Positions 22,952 to 34,868 of a DNA stretch of 64,000 nt are shown here, piece by piece. Source of the DNA: Wurfbainia villosa (Eukaryota; Streptophyta; Magnoliopsida; Zingiberales; Zingiberaceae); NCBI GenBank assembly GCA_025175895.1, contig CM046008.1, positions 23,763,255 to 23,827,254 of the forward strand, read 5' to 3'. The notes below the pieces were generated by a model, which worked only from the letters and a program-made list of their open reading frames with translations, had not been told where the DNA came from and made no database searches. The translations under genes were made by a program, and so were the position numbers. Positions within the stretch are counted from its first letter, which is position 1; every line of letters starts with the position of its first letter.

Positions 22952-23769
22952 TTACCGAACTGCTTCATTAAAACCATCTTTAAAAGTAGCTTGCATAAGA
23001 GGCATCGGACGTTCTTCCCTTTGCTTCTCAGAAGTTTCTATATCATGGCGAAATTTAATACATCGCTCTCGATGTTCTATGAAGTCTTGGCAGAGGCGGC
23101 GGTAGCGACGAGATGTTTGGTTGAGGGTTACAACCAGGATCCGGATATCATGGGCATGAGAAGTATATTCCTGATGAATAATCTTGGACATTTCTACCAA
23201 ATCCTGACGTATAGAAGTTGAAACTTCCCTTATAGCTGCTGAAGGAGTCATAGAACGAGCAACTCCATACTTTACTTGCTGCAGAGAAACCTCATGTCTC
23301 TGCACTTGAGAAAGGCTCTATTTCTTTCTGCTCGTAAATCCGAATTCCTAGAGATTTCCTTGGCCACCTGGCTCCTCAAGTCTGATATTATCTCTTCACT
23401 CTTCTTCTGTTATAATTGAGCCTCTACTAGTTGAGCATGACATAAAGATAATTCTTGAAGGAAGGAGTTCTCTATTTGGTGGACTGTCTCTTGAACCGTC
23501 GTACTAGTTTGAGTATATAGTGAGGTTTGTTGATTGACTTGAGTTTGATGTTGGGATAAGGAGCGTCATAACTCTTGATAATTTATCATAGTCTGTGCAC
23601 TATGGGTTAGAGAAGAGAAGTCATTCAAAGTTAAATGGAAGAAAGATTTAGGACTTACCAGCTCAAGGACATACTGCATACTTTCCATTTGGAGTGTTAA
23701 CTCTTCTTGATGAATGATGCGCAAATCTCTTGAAGATAGTGAAGGGGAAGGAAGGAGAGGGAGTGACAT
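22952..23769 (-). pseudogene. Antisense ORF between Tat-type pol and the missing 3' LTR
   Basis: On the minus strand an almost continuous frame runs from ATG 23769 to the stop near 22952. It has in-frame stops after MINYQEL (about 23566) and after LVEAQL, and one frameshift near 23300 into a clean 117-residue block. The product is hydrophilic and rich in Q, E and R (QVNQQTSLYTQTSTTVQETV; EEIISDLRSQVAKEISR), consistent with a coiled coil, with a basic C-terminal part. Some Tat/Grande-type elements are known to carry an extra antisense ORF at this position; its role is unknown. The frame breaks are few for an element this old. I do not assign a function. Confidence 0.55.
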
Positions 23770-26706
<2,937 letters not shown>

Positions 26707-27050
26707 TTATAGTCACTGCTAGTTCTGTTGCGATTTCCACTGGTGTGATGTTCCTCTAGAGATTAAAGTGAAGGAACACTTTGGTGTGAATCTTATAATA
26801 TAATGACACTTAGTTGCAACGAAACTTTGACTGCTGATATGATGTGCCGTCCCCACAAAAGACTGAAGAAATAGCAAGTGGTTCAATCATCAAAGGAAAA
26901 TTGTGCGCATTTGTCGTGCAGAAGTTGGAATAATAATAGTTTCTTGTTGTTTTATTAGTCATAGATGCTCCGCCATTATGTTTTCTTGACGTTTTTATAT
27001 CTTTATTATTTTTGGAATTTTACATGTTTGATTATATACTTGAATGTGTC
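26707..27050 (+). other. Probable 3' untranslated region of the kinase gene
   Basis: Non-coding, AT-rich sequence after the stop codon with AATAATAAT-type words near 26932 that could serve as a plant polyadenylation signal. The end is not defined. Confidence 0.4.
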
Positions 27051-28279
27051 ACCTTTAAAGGTTGTGTTCTACCAGCAGGATACATCGCGGAGAAGTCCTG
27101 TTTTTCTTCTCTATTAGAAAGTAGTTTATTGATTTTTGTTTTCGTGTACTTGTAATTGTTTTTGTAATATTACCTTCCCTTCCCTTCCAAATGGTACCAC
27201 AAAGCATAGCACCATCTTCCAAAATGTATCCACACAATTAATCTAAACAATTGCAATCCAAAAACAACAAAACCAAACGTTACTGTCTAAAATTGCTAGT
27301 GTTGGTCGATCTAATTTGTCTTAGCACCCAAAATACATGGGCTATGAAGGTAAGCAATATAAAAACAAAAGTAAATTAGTTAATTCTTAGAAAATATACG
27401 TTTTAGATTACATTCTCTATGTTATAGTGTTAGACATTATTTATAAATAAATATAATATTTATATATTTTTAATTATTCAATCTCTCTAATTGAAGGCTC
27501 GGAAGGGCATTATTACTTAGATTTATGATAAATGGGGCATTTGTCTCGTAGAATAGCATTTGGAGACAACAAATGCGGAGGAGCATCAAAAGTTTTCATG
27601 ATGTTATTATTAAAGTAAAAAAACAAATATTGGAAAAATTACTTGCCTTTTCCTCCAATCTTTTTCATACAAATGTTCAAACAATTGAAGCAAATGTTAC
27701 ATAGTGAATTAGAGGTTTACTAGACCAAACAAATTTGCAATTATATATCCTTAAACATGTGATTTTATGTTTAAGCATCAGTTCAAGTTATACTTATATT
27801 GTGACCATTAATAATAAGTTACTTAATATTGAAATTATAAGTGAAGTCCAAGTGGATTGAATTCGATCAAATATTTGGCAATGTAAAAATTCCTAATATA
27901 TCAAGAATTGATTTCTTAACAAGTGAAAGAGTGATATTATTGCTTATAAAGGACTTCATGTGATTTTAAAAATTTTATAGATTTATTAGTAAAAGTGCAT
28001 AATTTATTAACATATTCCTAATTTCTAAACCCATGCGTAATTCATCCCTTCTCTGTACGTAGTAAAAAGGTGATTATGTTCGCCTCCAATGCCTCCCACC
28101 ATTAGTTCCTCGAGTTAGTTAGTTTTAGATCTAGAGGGTTTGGACAACCTGAAGGTTTGGGTAATCGAAAGTGGTCCGAGTGACCTAGAGCTAAGTTATC
28201 CATTGTAGTTAAGATAAAAACTGATGTGGCATGGGTCCTAGAGAATGGAAAGAGTTTCAGGCTATCGAAAAGACACATC
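27051..28279. other. AT-rich intergenic DNA
   Basis: No coding frame, RNA gene or clear repeat seen. The last 200 bases become less AT-rich and abut the LTR of the next retroelement. The five bases before that LTR are ACATC. Confidence 0.45.
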
Positions 28280-28850
28280 TGATAAGCACGCATTGAATCG
28301 GTTCGCCTTGAAATTCAGTTTGGGGAAGGATATTGACGCTACACTCAAGAAAGATCAGAAGGTGAGTGATAAGTTCAGATTGTGAAACTGCGAATGGCTC
28401 ATTAAATCAGTTATAGTTTGTTTGATGGTATGCCCCTACTCAGATAACCATAGTAATTCTAGAGCTAATACGTGCAACAAACCCCGACCTTTGGGAGGGA
28501 TGCATTTATTAGATAAAAGGTTGATGCGGGCTCTGCCACAAGTTGCCTTGATAAGATCAGATTTAGTTCTTTGCCTAAGAACTCAAAGGAAGCTCTCACA
28601 ATAGAGAAAACTCAGATTTCATTCCACCAAAAACTACCTTTAACCATACAAGAGTTTCCTATATATAAACTTAGTGGAAGTTGAAACAAAAACCTACTAC
28701 ACTTCCCACTAAGCACTAATTATGCACCATTATCATGCATGCATTAATTCATGACATTTATTTTTCACTAATGCAACCACTAATCCCTAATACTAGCTTA
28801 GGAACTCTCAAAAAGGCACTAAAATCCAACAAAGGACTTCAAAAGTTACC
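28280..28850 (-). repeat. 3' LTR of the CRM-like element, with rDNA patch
   Basis: Plus-strand left end TGATAAGCACGC; right end approximate because PPT-like ACTCCCCCAAAAA (28858-28870) sits several bases away. Matches 34180-34605 except that about 168 bp of 18S rDNA replaces roughly 22 bp of LTR sequence. Confidence 0.8.
28370..28537 (+). rRNA. Fragment of nuclear 18S rRNA gene inside an LTR (non-functional)
   Basis: The stretch containing GTGAAACTGCGAATGGCTCA, TTCTAGAGCTAATACGTGCA and GGATGCATTTATTAGATAAA is the 5' domain of eukaryotic 18S rRNA, about nucleotides 70-240, on the plus strand (antisense to the retroelement). It is collinear with the gene apart from a small change near 28433 and about half a dozen substitutions. 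Four of these turn CpG of the usual plant sequence into TpG or CpA (for example GTCGACG to GTTGATG), as expected after cytosine methylation. It is far too short to make rRNA. Confidence 0.92.
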
Positions 28851-28904
28851 CTAGAAAACTCCCCCAAAAATACATACGAAAATGGTTCTCATGTTGGCTT
28901 AATT

Positions 28905-29936
28905 TCATTTTAGTTGAAGGAATGTGATCCATTTAGTTGTTGCCTCCATTGTGCATTGATCCTCCTTTTCCTTGAGCTCCATTATTAAGCCTTCCAAGGC
29001 TTGCTTTATTTTTTTAGTCTTGGACCTTGTCGTGGGTCCTCCAATTCCCTTCAATGCCTCTTCATCCTCGACTTTGTCTTGTAAGCTTGAAACCCCTCCT
29101 TGGCTTTCATCATTCCCTCCTTCTTTAGATGAATTCGTCCTCGAATTTATGTCCTTACCACCTACATCAAAAGGATGCAAATCAGCTACATTAAATGTTG
29201 CACTAACACCATACTCACCGGGCAAGTCAATCTTGTAAGCATTGTCATTAATTCTTTCCAATACTTGGAATGATCCATCTCCTCTTGGCTGAAGTTTTGA
29301 TTTCCTTTGGGAAGGAAACCTTTCCTTCCTCATATGAACCCACACCCAATCACCGGGTGCAAGGACAACTCTTTTTCTCCCTTTATTGGCTCTATTTGCA
29401 TATTGCTTCATTTTCTTCTCAATTTGAGCTTTAACTTGCTCATGAAACTTCTTCACATATTCCGCCTTTGTTTTGCCATCCTTATGAACTAAAGAAGAAG
29501 TGTTAGGTAAAGGCAGCAAATCAAGAGGTGTTAGTAGATTGAACCCATAAACAATCTCAAAAGGAGAAAATTGAGTAGTAGAATGGACAACCCTATTGTA
29601 AGCAAATTCAACATGGGGTAAACAGTCTTCCCAAGACTTAATGTTATTCTTAATAATTGCTCTAAGAAGAGTAGAAAGAGTCCTATTTACCACCTCAGTT
29701 TGCCCATCAGTTTGAGGGTGGCATGTGATGGAGAAAAGAAGCTTTGTTCCCAGCTTGTTCCATAAGGTCCTCCAAAAATGGCTTAAAAATTTGGTGTCAT
29801 GATATGAAACAATGCTCCTAGGCATGCCATGAAGTCTTACCACCTCTTTGAAAAACAAATCTGCCACATGAGTTGCATCATCCACTTTGTGGCATGGTAT
29901 AAAGTGTGCCATCTTGGAAAATCTATCAAATACCAC
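28905..29936 (-). pseudogene. Gypsy integrase core and C-terminus (pol end)
   Basis: 343-codon open frame starting MVFDRFSKMAHFIPCHKVDD, the middle of the integrase core. It continues LLFSITCHPQTDGQTEVVNR (catalytic glutamate present) and VEFAYNRVVHSTTQFSPFE, then the GPY-type C-terminal domain (LAPGDWVWVHMRKERFPSQR, RINDNAYKIDLPGEYGVSA). The block for the second catalytic aspartate reads IVSYHDTKF, so that aspartate is a tyrosine. The tail (GGPTTRSKTKK, acidic and lysine-rich) has no evident chromodomain. It overlaps the preceding frame (29837-30883) in a different frame, so a frameshift near 29930 separates it from the integrase N-terminus. Confidence 0.85.
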
Positions 29937-30883
29937 AAAATGGAGTTCTTACCTTTTTGAGTGCGTGGTAGCCCTAAAACAAAATCCATAGACAGGTCAG
30001 TCCACGGGAAATCAGGAATAGGCAAAGGAGTGTAAAGTCCATGAGGTGATACCTTAGATTTTGCTTTTCTACACACAATGCACCTTTCACAAAATTTCTG
30101 CACATCATGCTTCATGTGTGGCCAATGAAAATGTTCATGTAGTATTTCTATGGTCTTTTGAACCCCAAAGTGTCCCATTAAATCCCCCTCATATGCTTCC
30201 CTAACTAGCAATTCACGCATGGATCCTCTAGGCACACAAAGTCTATTATTCTTAAACAAGTAGTTATCATGCCTAACAAACCCATTTTGTGATTTCTTTT
30301 CACACGCATCATATAATTGGGAAAATTCATTATCATGTACATATAATTCTGTAATATGTTCAAAGCCAAGCAATTTAGTTTCAAGTGTAGCAAGCAAATT
30401 ATACCTTCTTGAAAGTGCATCTGCTACAACATTTGCCCTTCCTTGCTTGTGCTTAATCACATAAGGAAATTGTTCAAGAAATTCAACCCACTTGGCATGC
30501 CTTTTGTTGAGCTTCCCTTGCCCTTTCAAATACTTCAGAGATTCATGATCACTATGAATGACAAATTCTTTAGGCAAAAGATAATGCTGCCATATTTGCA
30601 AAGCTCTAACAAGTGCATACAATTCTATATCATAAGTGGAATAGTTGAGAGTGACTCCACCTAACTTCTCACTAAAATATGCAATGGGATGACCATCTTG
30701 AAGTAAAACAGCCCCAACACCCACATGAGATTCATCACATTCAATTTCAAATGATTTAGAAAAATCAGGCAAAGCAAGAATGGGTGCGTGTGTGAGTTTG
30801 TCCTTAAGTGCTTGAAATGCATTTTCTTGATTCTCCCCCCATTTAAAACCTATATTTTTCCTAACAATTTCATTTAGGGTCAT
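29837..30883 (-). pseudogene. Gypsy RNase H and integrase zinc finger
   Basis: 348-codon frame. Residues 1-110 carry gypsy RNase H blocks: IECDESHVGVGAVLLQDG, YSTYDIELYALVRAL, VIHSDHESLKYL and NVVADALSRR. Residues 215-280 carry the HHCC finger (HFGVQKTIEILHEHFHWPHM, CERCIVCRKAK). DLSMDFVLGLP with the first catalytic aspartate of integrase follows. It then runs out of frame after GKNSILW. The start overlaps the RT frame by a few bases where about ten bases of pol appear deleted, giving a frameshift. Confidence 0.85.
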
Positions 30884-31713
30884 GTGCTAAAATCCTTCAC
30901 AAACCTTCTATAGAAACTTGCCAACCCATGGAAGCTCCTAACCTCACTCACAGTTTTAGGAGTTGGCCAATCTCTAATGGCCTTAACCTTCGCTTCATCA
31001 ACCTGCACTCCTTTAGAACTTATGACAAAACCAAGAAAACCCACATGATCAGTGCAAAAAGAACACTTTTCTAAGTTAGCATATAGTTTCTCCTTTCTAA
31101 GGACATGCAAGACCGATTGGAGATGTGCAATATGATCAACAAAATTCTTGGAATATACCAAAATATCATCAAAGTATACTACCACAAATTTTCCAAGAAA
31201 TTCTCGTAAAACATGGTTCATAAGCCTCATAAAAGTGCTTGGTGCATTAGTTAACCCAAAAGGCATTACCAACCATTCATACAATCCATATTTAGTTTTG
31301 AAAGCATTTTTCCATTCATCCCCTTCCCTTATCCTAATTTGATGGTACCCACTTTTCAAATCAATTTTAGAAAAGAAGCAAGTACCATGCAATTCATCAA
31401 GCAAATCATCAAGTCTAGGGATAGGATGTCTATACCGAATTGTGATGTTGTTGATTTCTCTACAGTCAGTGCACATCCTCCATGATCCATCCTTTTTAGG
31501 TACCAAAATTACGGGTACAACACAAGGACTTAAGCTCTCCCTAACCCATCCTTTTTGCAATAACTCCTCCACTTGATTTTGTATCTCCTTGGTTTCTTGA
31601 GGGTTGCTCCTATAAGCTGGCCTATTGGGTAGAGAAGCGCCAGGAATAAGGTCTATTTGGTGTTCTATCCCTCTCATTGGTGGCAAACCATGAGGTACTT
31701 CCTTGGGAAACAC
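30880..31713 (-). pseudogene. Gypsy reverse transcriptase
   Basis: 277 codons with intact RT blocks: VPVILVPKKDGSWRMCTDCR, FFSKIDLKSGYHQIRIREGD, LVMPFGLTNAPSTFMRLMNH and VVVYFDDILVYSKN (YFDD active site intact), ending at FYRRFVKDFST. The frame is in register with the gag-protease ORF upstream, from which it is parted only by the TAG codon at 31726-31728. It is open, but lacks the connection to RNase H because of a small deletion near 30885. The enzyme copies element RNA using the Met-tRNA primer. Confidence 0.87.
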
Positions 31714-31725
31714 ATCCTCAAAATC

Positions 31726-33552
31726 CTACAAAATAACAACAACATCACTAGGCAAGGAGTTAGTGTTAGATTCCAAGCAAGTTTCCTTGCACAAAAGAAG
31801 AAATATAGGTTGCCTTGTCAAATAAGCTCTCTTCACCTCACTTCCTCTTGTAAACAAATTTTCTATTTTTCTCTCTTTCTTTTCCTCATTCTCTCTTCTC
31901 TTTTCCTCATTCTCTCTTTTCTTTTGAATTTTGTCCTCAAAAACAATTATTTTCTTTTTCACACTCTCTTTCTCTTTCTTAAGCTCTTGCTCTTCTTTTT
32001 CTCTTTTCTCTCTCATTTTTATTTGATCCTCACAAACCTCCCTAGGTGATAATGGTACAAGTGTGACTTTGCGAGAATTGTGAACGAGAGAGAACTTGTT
32101 GGAGAATCCATCATGGTGAACTCGCCTATCAAACTGCCAAGGTCTTCCAAGAAGAATGTGGCTTGCCTCCATAGGTACAATATCACATAGAACTTGATCT
32201 TCATATTTGTCAATGGAGAAATTAATCAACACTTGCTGATTCACTACCAATTCACCACTATTACTCAGCCATTGGAGTTTATAAGGCCTTGCATGTGGTG
32301 TAGTCTTTAGGTTGAGTTTGGTGACCAATCTAGTGCTTGCCACATTGGTGCAACTCCCACCATCAATGATCATAGAGCATGTTTTACCTTGAATAAGGCA
32401 ACGGGTATGAAAAATATTTTCTCTTTGGTCCTCCTCATGCTCCTTGGCTTGACTCCCCAATAACCTCCTAACCACCAAGAGATCTCCATCTTGTCCATAG
32501 GCTGCTCCATCATTTTCCCCATCGCTTGAGGAAGAGGAATGAGAAGAAATTTCTTCACTAGAGATACTCCCATTATCCCTCACCACCATAGTCTTCTTAT
32601 TCGGGCATTCGGATGCAATATGTCCTTTTCCCAAACACCTAAAGCACTTGATATCCCTACTCTTAGAAGTAGATGAAGAATTAGTAGGAATAGGCTTCTT
32701 AGTGCTTGTTACCTCCTTAGAATTAGAAGAAGAACCCTCCTTTGGCTTGTCCTTCCAACTTGAAGAGTAGTTTGAAGAAGATGATTTCTTCATAATGCCC
32801 TTTCTCTTTAATTGTTGCTCCACTTTCATTGCTTGATGAACTAAGTCTTCAAGCTCCACGTAATGTTGTAACTCCACAATGTCTCCAATATCTCGGTTTA
32901 GGCCATGGAGAAACCGGGCCATGGTTGCTTCCCTATCCTCCATAATATTGGCCCTAATCAAAGCCACCTCCATCTCCTTGTAATACTCATCCACACTCCT
33001 ACTCCCTTGGGTGAGTCTTTGCAATTTGTTGTGCAAATCCCTGTGGTAGTGGGAAGGCACAAATCTCCTTCTCATCAAAGTCTTCATTTCATCCCAAGTG
33101 TCTATAGGATGCTCTTCAAACCTTCTTCTATCTTTTTGCACTTGATCCCACCAAATTAAGGCATAATCAGTGAACTCAAGGGCAGCCACCTTCACTTTCT
33201 TTGCATCATTGTAATTGTGACATGAGAAGATTTGTTCTATTTTCATCTCCCACTCAAGATATGTTTCGGGGTTATTCCTCCCTTGGAAGGAAGGTACCTT
33301 GACTTTCACACCTCTTAGATCATCTTCACGTCTATGGTCTCTACCTCCTCTTTCACGTCTTCTTCCCCCTTCACGCCTCCTTCCTTCTCTTGGAGAACCG
33401 TAGAACAGGTCACTTGCTTGATGAGATTCTTCATGATTAGAATTGCCCCCATGGTTGGAAACTCTTCCTCCTTCAAGTCGGTCAATCCTTTTGTGTATTC
33501 CTTCAAGTTGTCTTTGAAGCATCCTCTCAAAGTGTTGAGTAAGTGCCTCCAT
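31726..33552 (-). CDS. Gypsy gag-protease ORF (608 codons)
   Basis: Intact frame from ATG 33552 to TAG 31726. Residues 1-70 are charged; 90-250 form the gag core (YLEWEMKIEQIFSCHNYND, YALIWWDQVQKDRRRFEEHP, SRSVDEYYKEMEVALIRANI); then a Ser/Lys linker; zinc knuckle CFRCLGKGHIASECPNKK at about 305; and a protease block SMIIDGGSCTNVASTRL at about 395, with LLGRPWQFDRRV at about 470. The C-terminal 100 residues are a highly charged K/E region. The product would form the particle and mature it. The stop is in the same frame as RT, four codons before the next ATG. This is the best preserved retroelement gene of the window apart from 40404-42122. Confidence 0.85.
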   Translation of the reverse strand: MEALTQHFERMLQRQLEGIHKRIDRLEGGRVSNHGGNSNHEESHQASDLFYGSPREGRRREGGRRRERGGRDHRREDDLRGVKVKVPSFQGRNNPETYLEWEMKIEQIFSCHNYNDAKKVKVAALEFTDYALIWWDQVQKDRRRFEEHPIDTWDEMKTLMRRRFVPSHYHRDLHNKLQRLTQGSRSVDEYYKEMEVALIRANIMEDREATMARFLHGLNRDIGDIVELQHYVELEDLVHQAMKVEQQLKRKGIMKKSSSSNYSSSWKDKPKEGSSSNSKEVTSTKKPIPTNSSSTSKSRDIKCFRCLGKGHIASECPNKKTMVVRDNGSISSEEISSHSSSSSDGENDGAAYGQDGDLLVVRRLLGSQAKEHEEDQRENIFHTRCLIQGKTCSMIIDGGSCTNVASTRLVTKLNLKTTPHARPYKLQWLSNSGELVVNQQVLINFSIDKYEDQVLCDIVPMEASHILLGRPWQFDRRVHHDGFSNKFSLVHNSRKVTLVPLSPREVCEDQIKMREKREKEEQELKKEKESVKKKIIVFEDKIQKKRENEEKRRENEEKKERKIENLFTRGSEVKRAYLTRQPIFLLLCKETCLESNTNSLPSDVVVIL

Positions 33553-33602
33553 TTGAAACCTATTAGGATCTCGCCTAGGGGAATTAGGTGTTCTTTCCCC
33601 AC

Positions 33603-34164
33603 TTATGCTTGCAACAAAAAGACGATGACAAGGACAATTACAAAAGAAATGTTAGAAGTACCTCACCACTCTACTCACGGGGTTGCACTCAAATTTAGCC
33701 ACTCAGCTTCCTTTATAGCTCCTAAGAAAAGAACCTTATCAATGATTTTTTTTGCCCAAGATAGCAAGTAGATGATCAAGTGAGCAAGAAACCAACAAGA
33801 CAATATGAATAGAACAAGAGAAATAAACAAATAGAACAAGAAATTCAACAACGATCAAGAGCAATGAGAGGAATATTGAGTCCTTTTAATTCACAAATCC
33901 TTCTTTTTTGTTTTGTTTTTTTTCTATGGTTTTGCCCAGAATTTTTTTTTCAACTAGAAACACAATGACTCTAGTAGCACTTTTTTTTTTTTTTTTAGTT
34001 TAGGACCCAAATAGAGAACTGAAATTTGTGATAAATAGAGATGGAAAATGAAAAGATACCAATGGAAGACTATGGATGAGAGATCAACGAAGATGAACAA
34101 GAAAAAAAAGATTTTTTTGTTTTGAATTGACAAACAAAACACAAACCTGAAAATCAAGGAACTA
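33603..34164 (-). other. Leader of the CRM-like element
   Basis: Non-coding sequence between gag ATG and primer site, with long T/A homopolymers (for example 33980-33998). No gene recognised. Confidence 0.55.
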
Positions 34165-34177
34165 GGCTCTGATACCA
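34165..34177 (-). other. Primer binding site (initiator Met tRNA)
   Basis: Minus strand TGGTATCAGAGCC, an exact match to the usual primer site; two bases separate it from the LTR end at 34180. Confidence 0.9.
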
Positions 34178-34179
34178 AA

Positions 34180-34605
34180 TGATAAGCATGCCTTGAATCG
34201 GTTCGCCGTGAAATTCAGTTTGGGGAAGGATATTGACGCCACACTCAAGAAAGATCAGAAGGTGAGTGATAATTCATGGGTGTTTTGATTGTCACAAGTT
34301 GCCTTGATAAGATCAGATTTAGTTCTTTGCCTAAGAACTCAAAGGAAGCTCTCACAATAGAGAAAACTCAGATTTCATTCCACCAAAAACTACCTTTAAC
34401 CATACAAGAGTTTCCTATATATAGACTTAGTGGAAGTTGAAACAAAAACCTACTACACTTCCCACTAAGCACTAATTATGCACCATTATCATGCATGCAT
34501 TAATTCATGGCATTTATTTTTCACTAATGCAACCACTAATCCCTAATACTAGCTTAGGAACTCTCAAAAAGGCACTAAAACCCAACAAAGGACTTCAAAA
34601 GTCAC
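34180..34605 (-). repeat. 5' LTR of the CRM-like element
   Basis: About 426 bp. Plus-strand left end TGATAAGCATGCC. Nearly identical to the 28280 copy outside the rDNA patch; the unpatched reading here is GATAATTCATGGGTGTTTTG. The right end is uncertain by about 10 bp. Confidence 0.82.
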
Positions 34606-34868
34606 CCTAGAAAACTCCCCCAAAAATACATACGAAAATGGTTCTCATGTTGGCTTAATTTCATTTTAGTTGAAGGAATGTGATCCATTTAGTTGTTGCC
34701 TCCATTGTGCATTGATCCTCCTTTTCCTTGAGCTCCATTATTAAGCCTTCCAAGGCTTGCTTCATTTTTTTAGTCTTGGACCTTGTCGTGGGTCCTCCAA
34801 TTCCCTTCAATGCCTCTTCATCCTCGACTTTGTCTTGTAAGCTTGAAACCCCTCCTTGGCTTTCATCA
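34606..34868 (-). pseudogene. Truncated pol 3' end of a second CRM-like copy
   Basis: Repeats 28850-29110 almost base for base, including the C-terminal coding block GGPTTRSKTKKMKQALEGL and its stop (34661). It breaks off at 34868, where the match to the first copy ends (CTTTCATCA then AACATCACAG). It lies outside the 5' LTR and so belongs to a neighbouring, mostly deleted copy. Confidence 0.85.

Larger units (their letters stand above)
28280..34868 (-). mobile_element. Ty3/gypsy element (CRM-like look), recombinant structure
   Basis: Minus-strand element with 3' LTR at 28280 to about 28850, pol and gag to 33552, leader, Met-tRNA primer site 34165-34177, and 5' LTR from 34180 to about 34605. 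Beyond the 5' LTR (34606-34868) lies a second copy of the pol 3' end that matches 28850-29110. So the order on the minus strand is pol end, LTR, full internal region, LTR. That is not a simple insertion; LTR-mediated recombination between copies is the likely source. RT and integrase wording (HQIDLIPGASLPNRPAYR, FVVVYFDDILVYS) and the short LTR look like the CRM chromovirus group, and no chromodomain is apparent; the lineage call is tentative. Confidence 0.85.

Noticed and set aside
28370..28537. A functional rDNA unit or nearby rDNA cluster.
   Set aside because: Only about 168 bp of 18S with CpG decay, bounded on both sides by LTR sequence.
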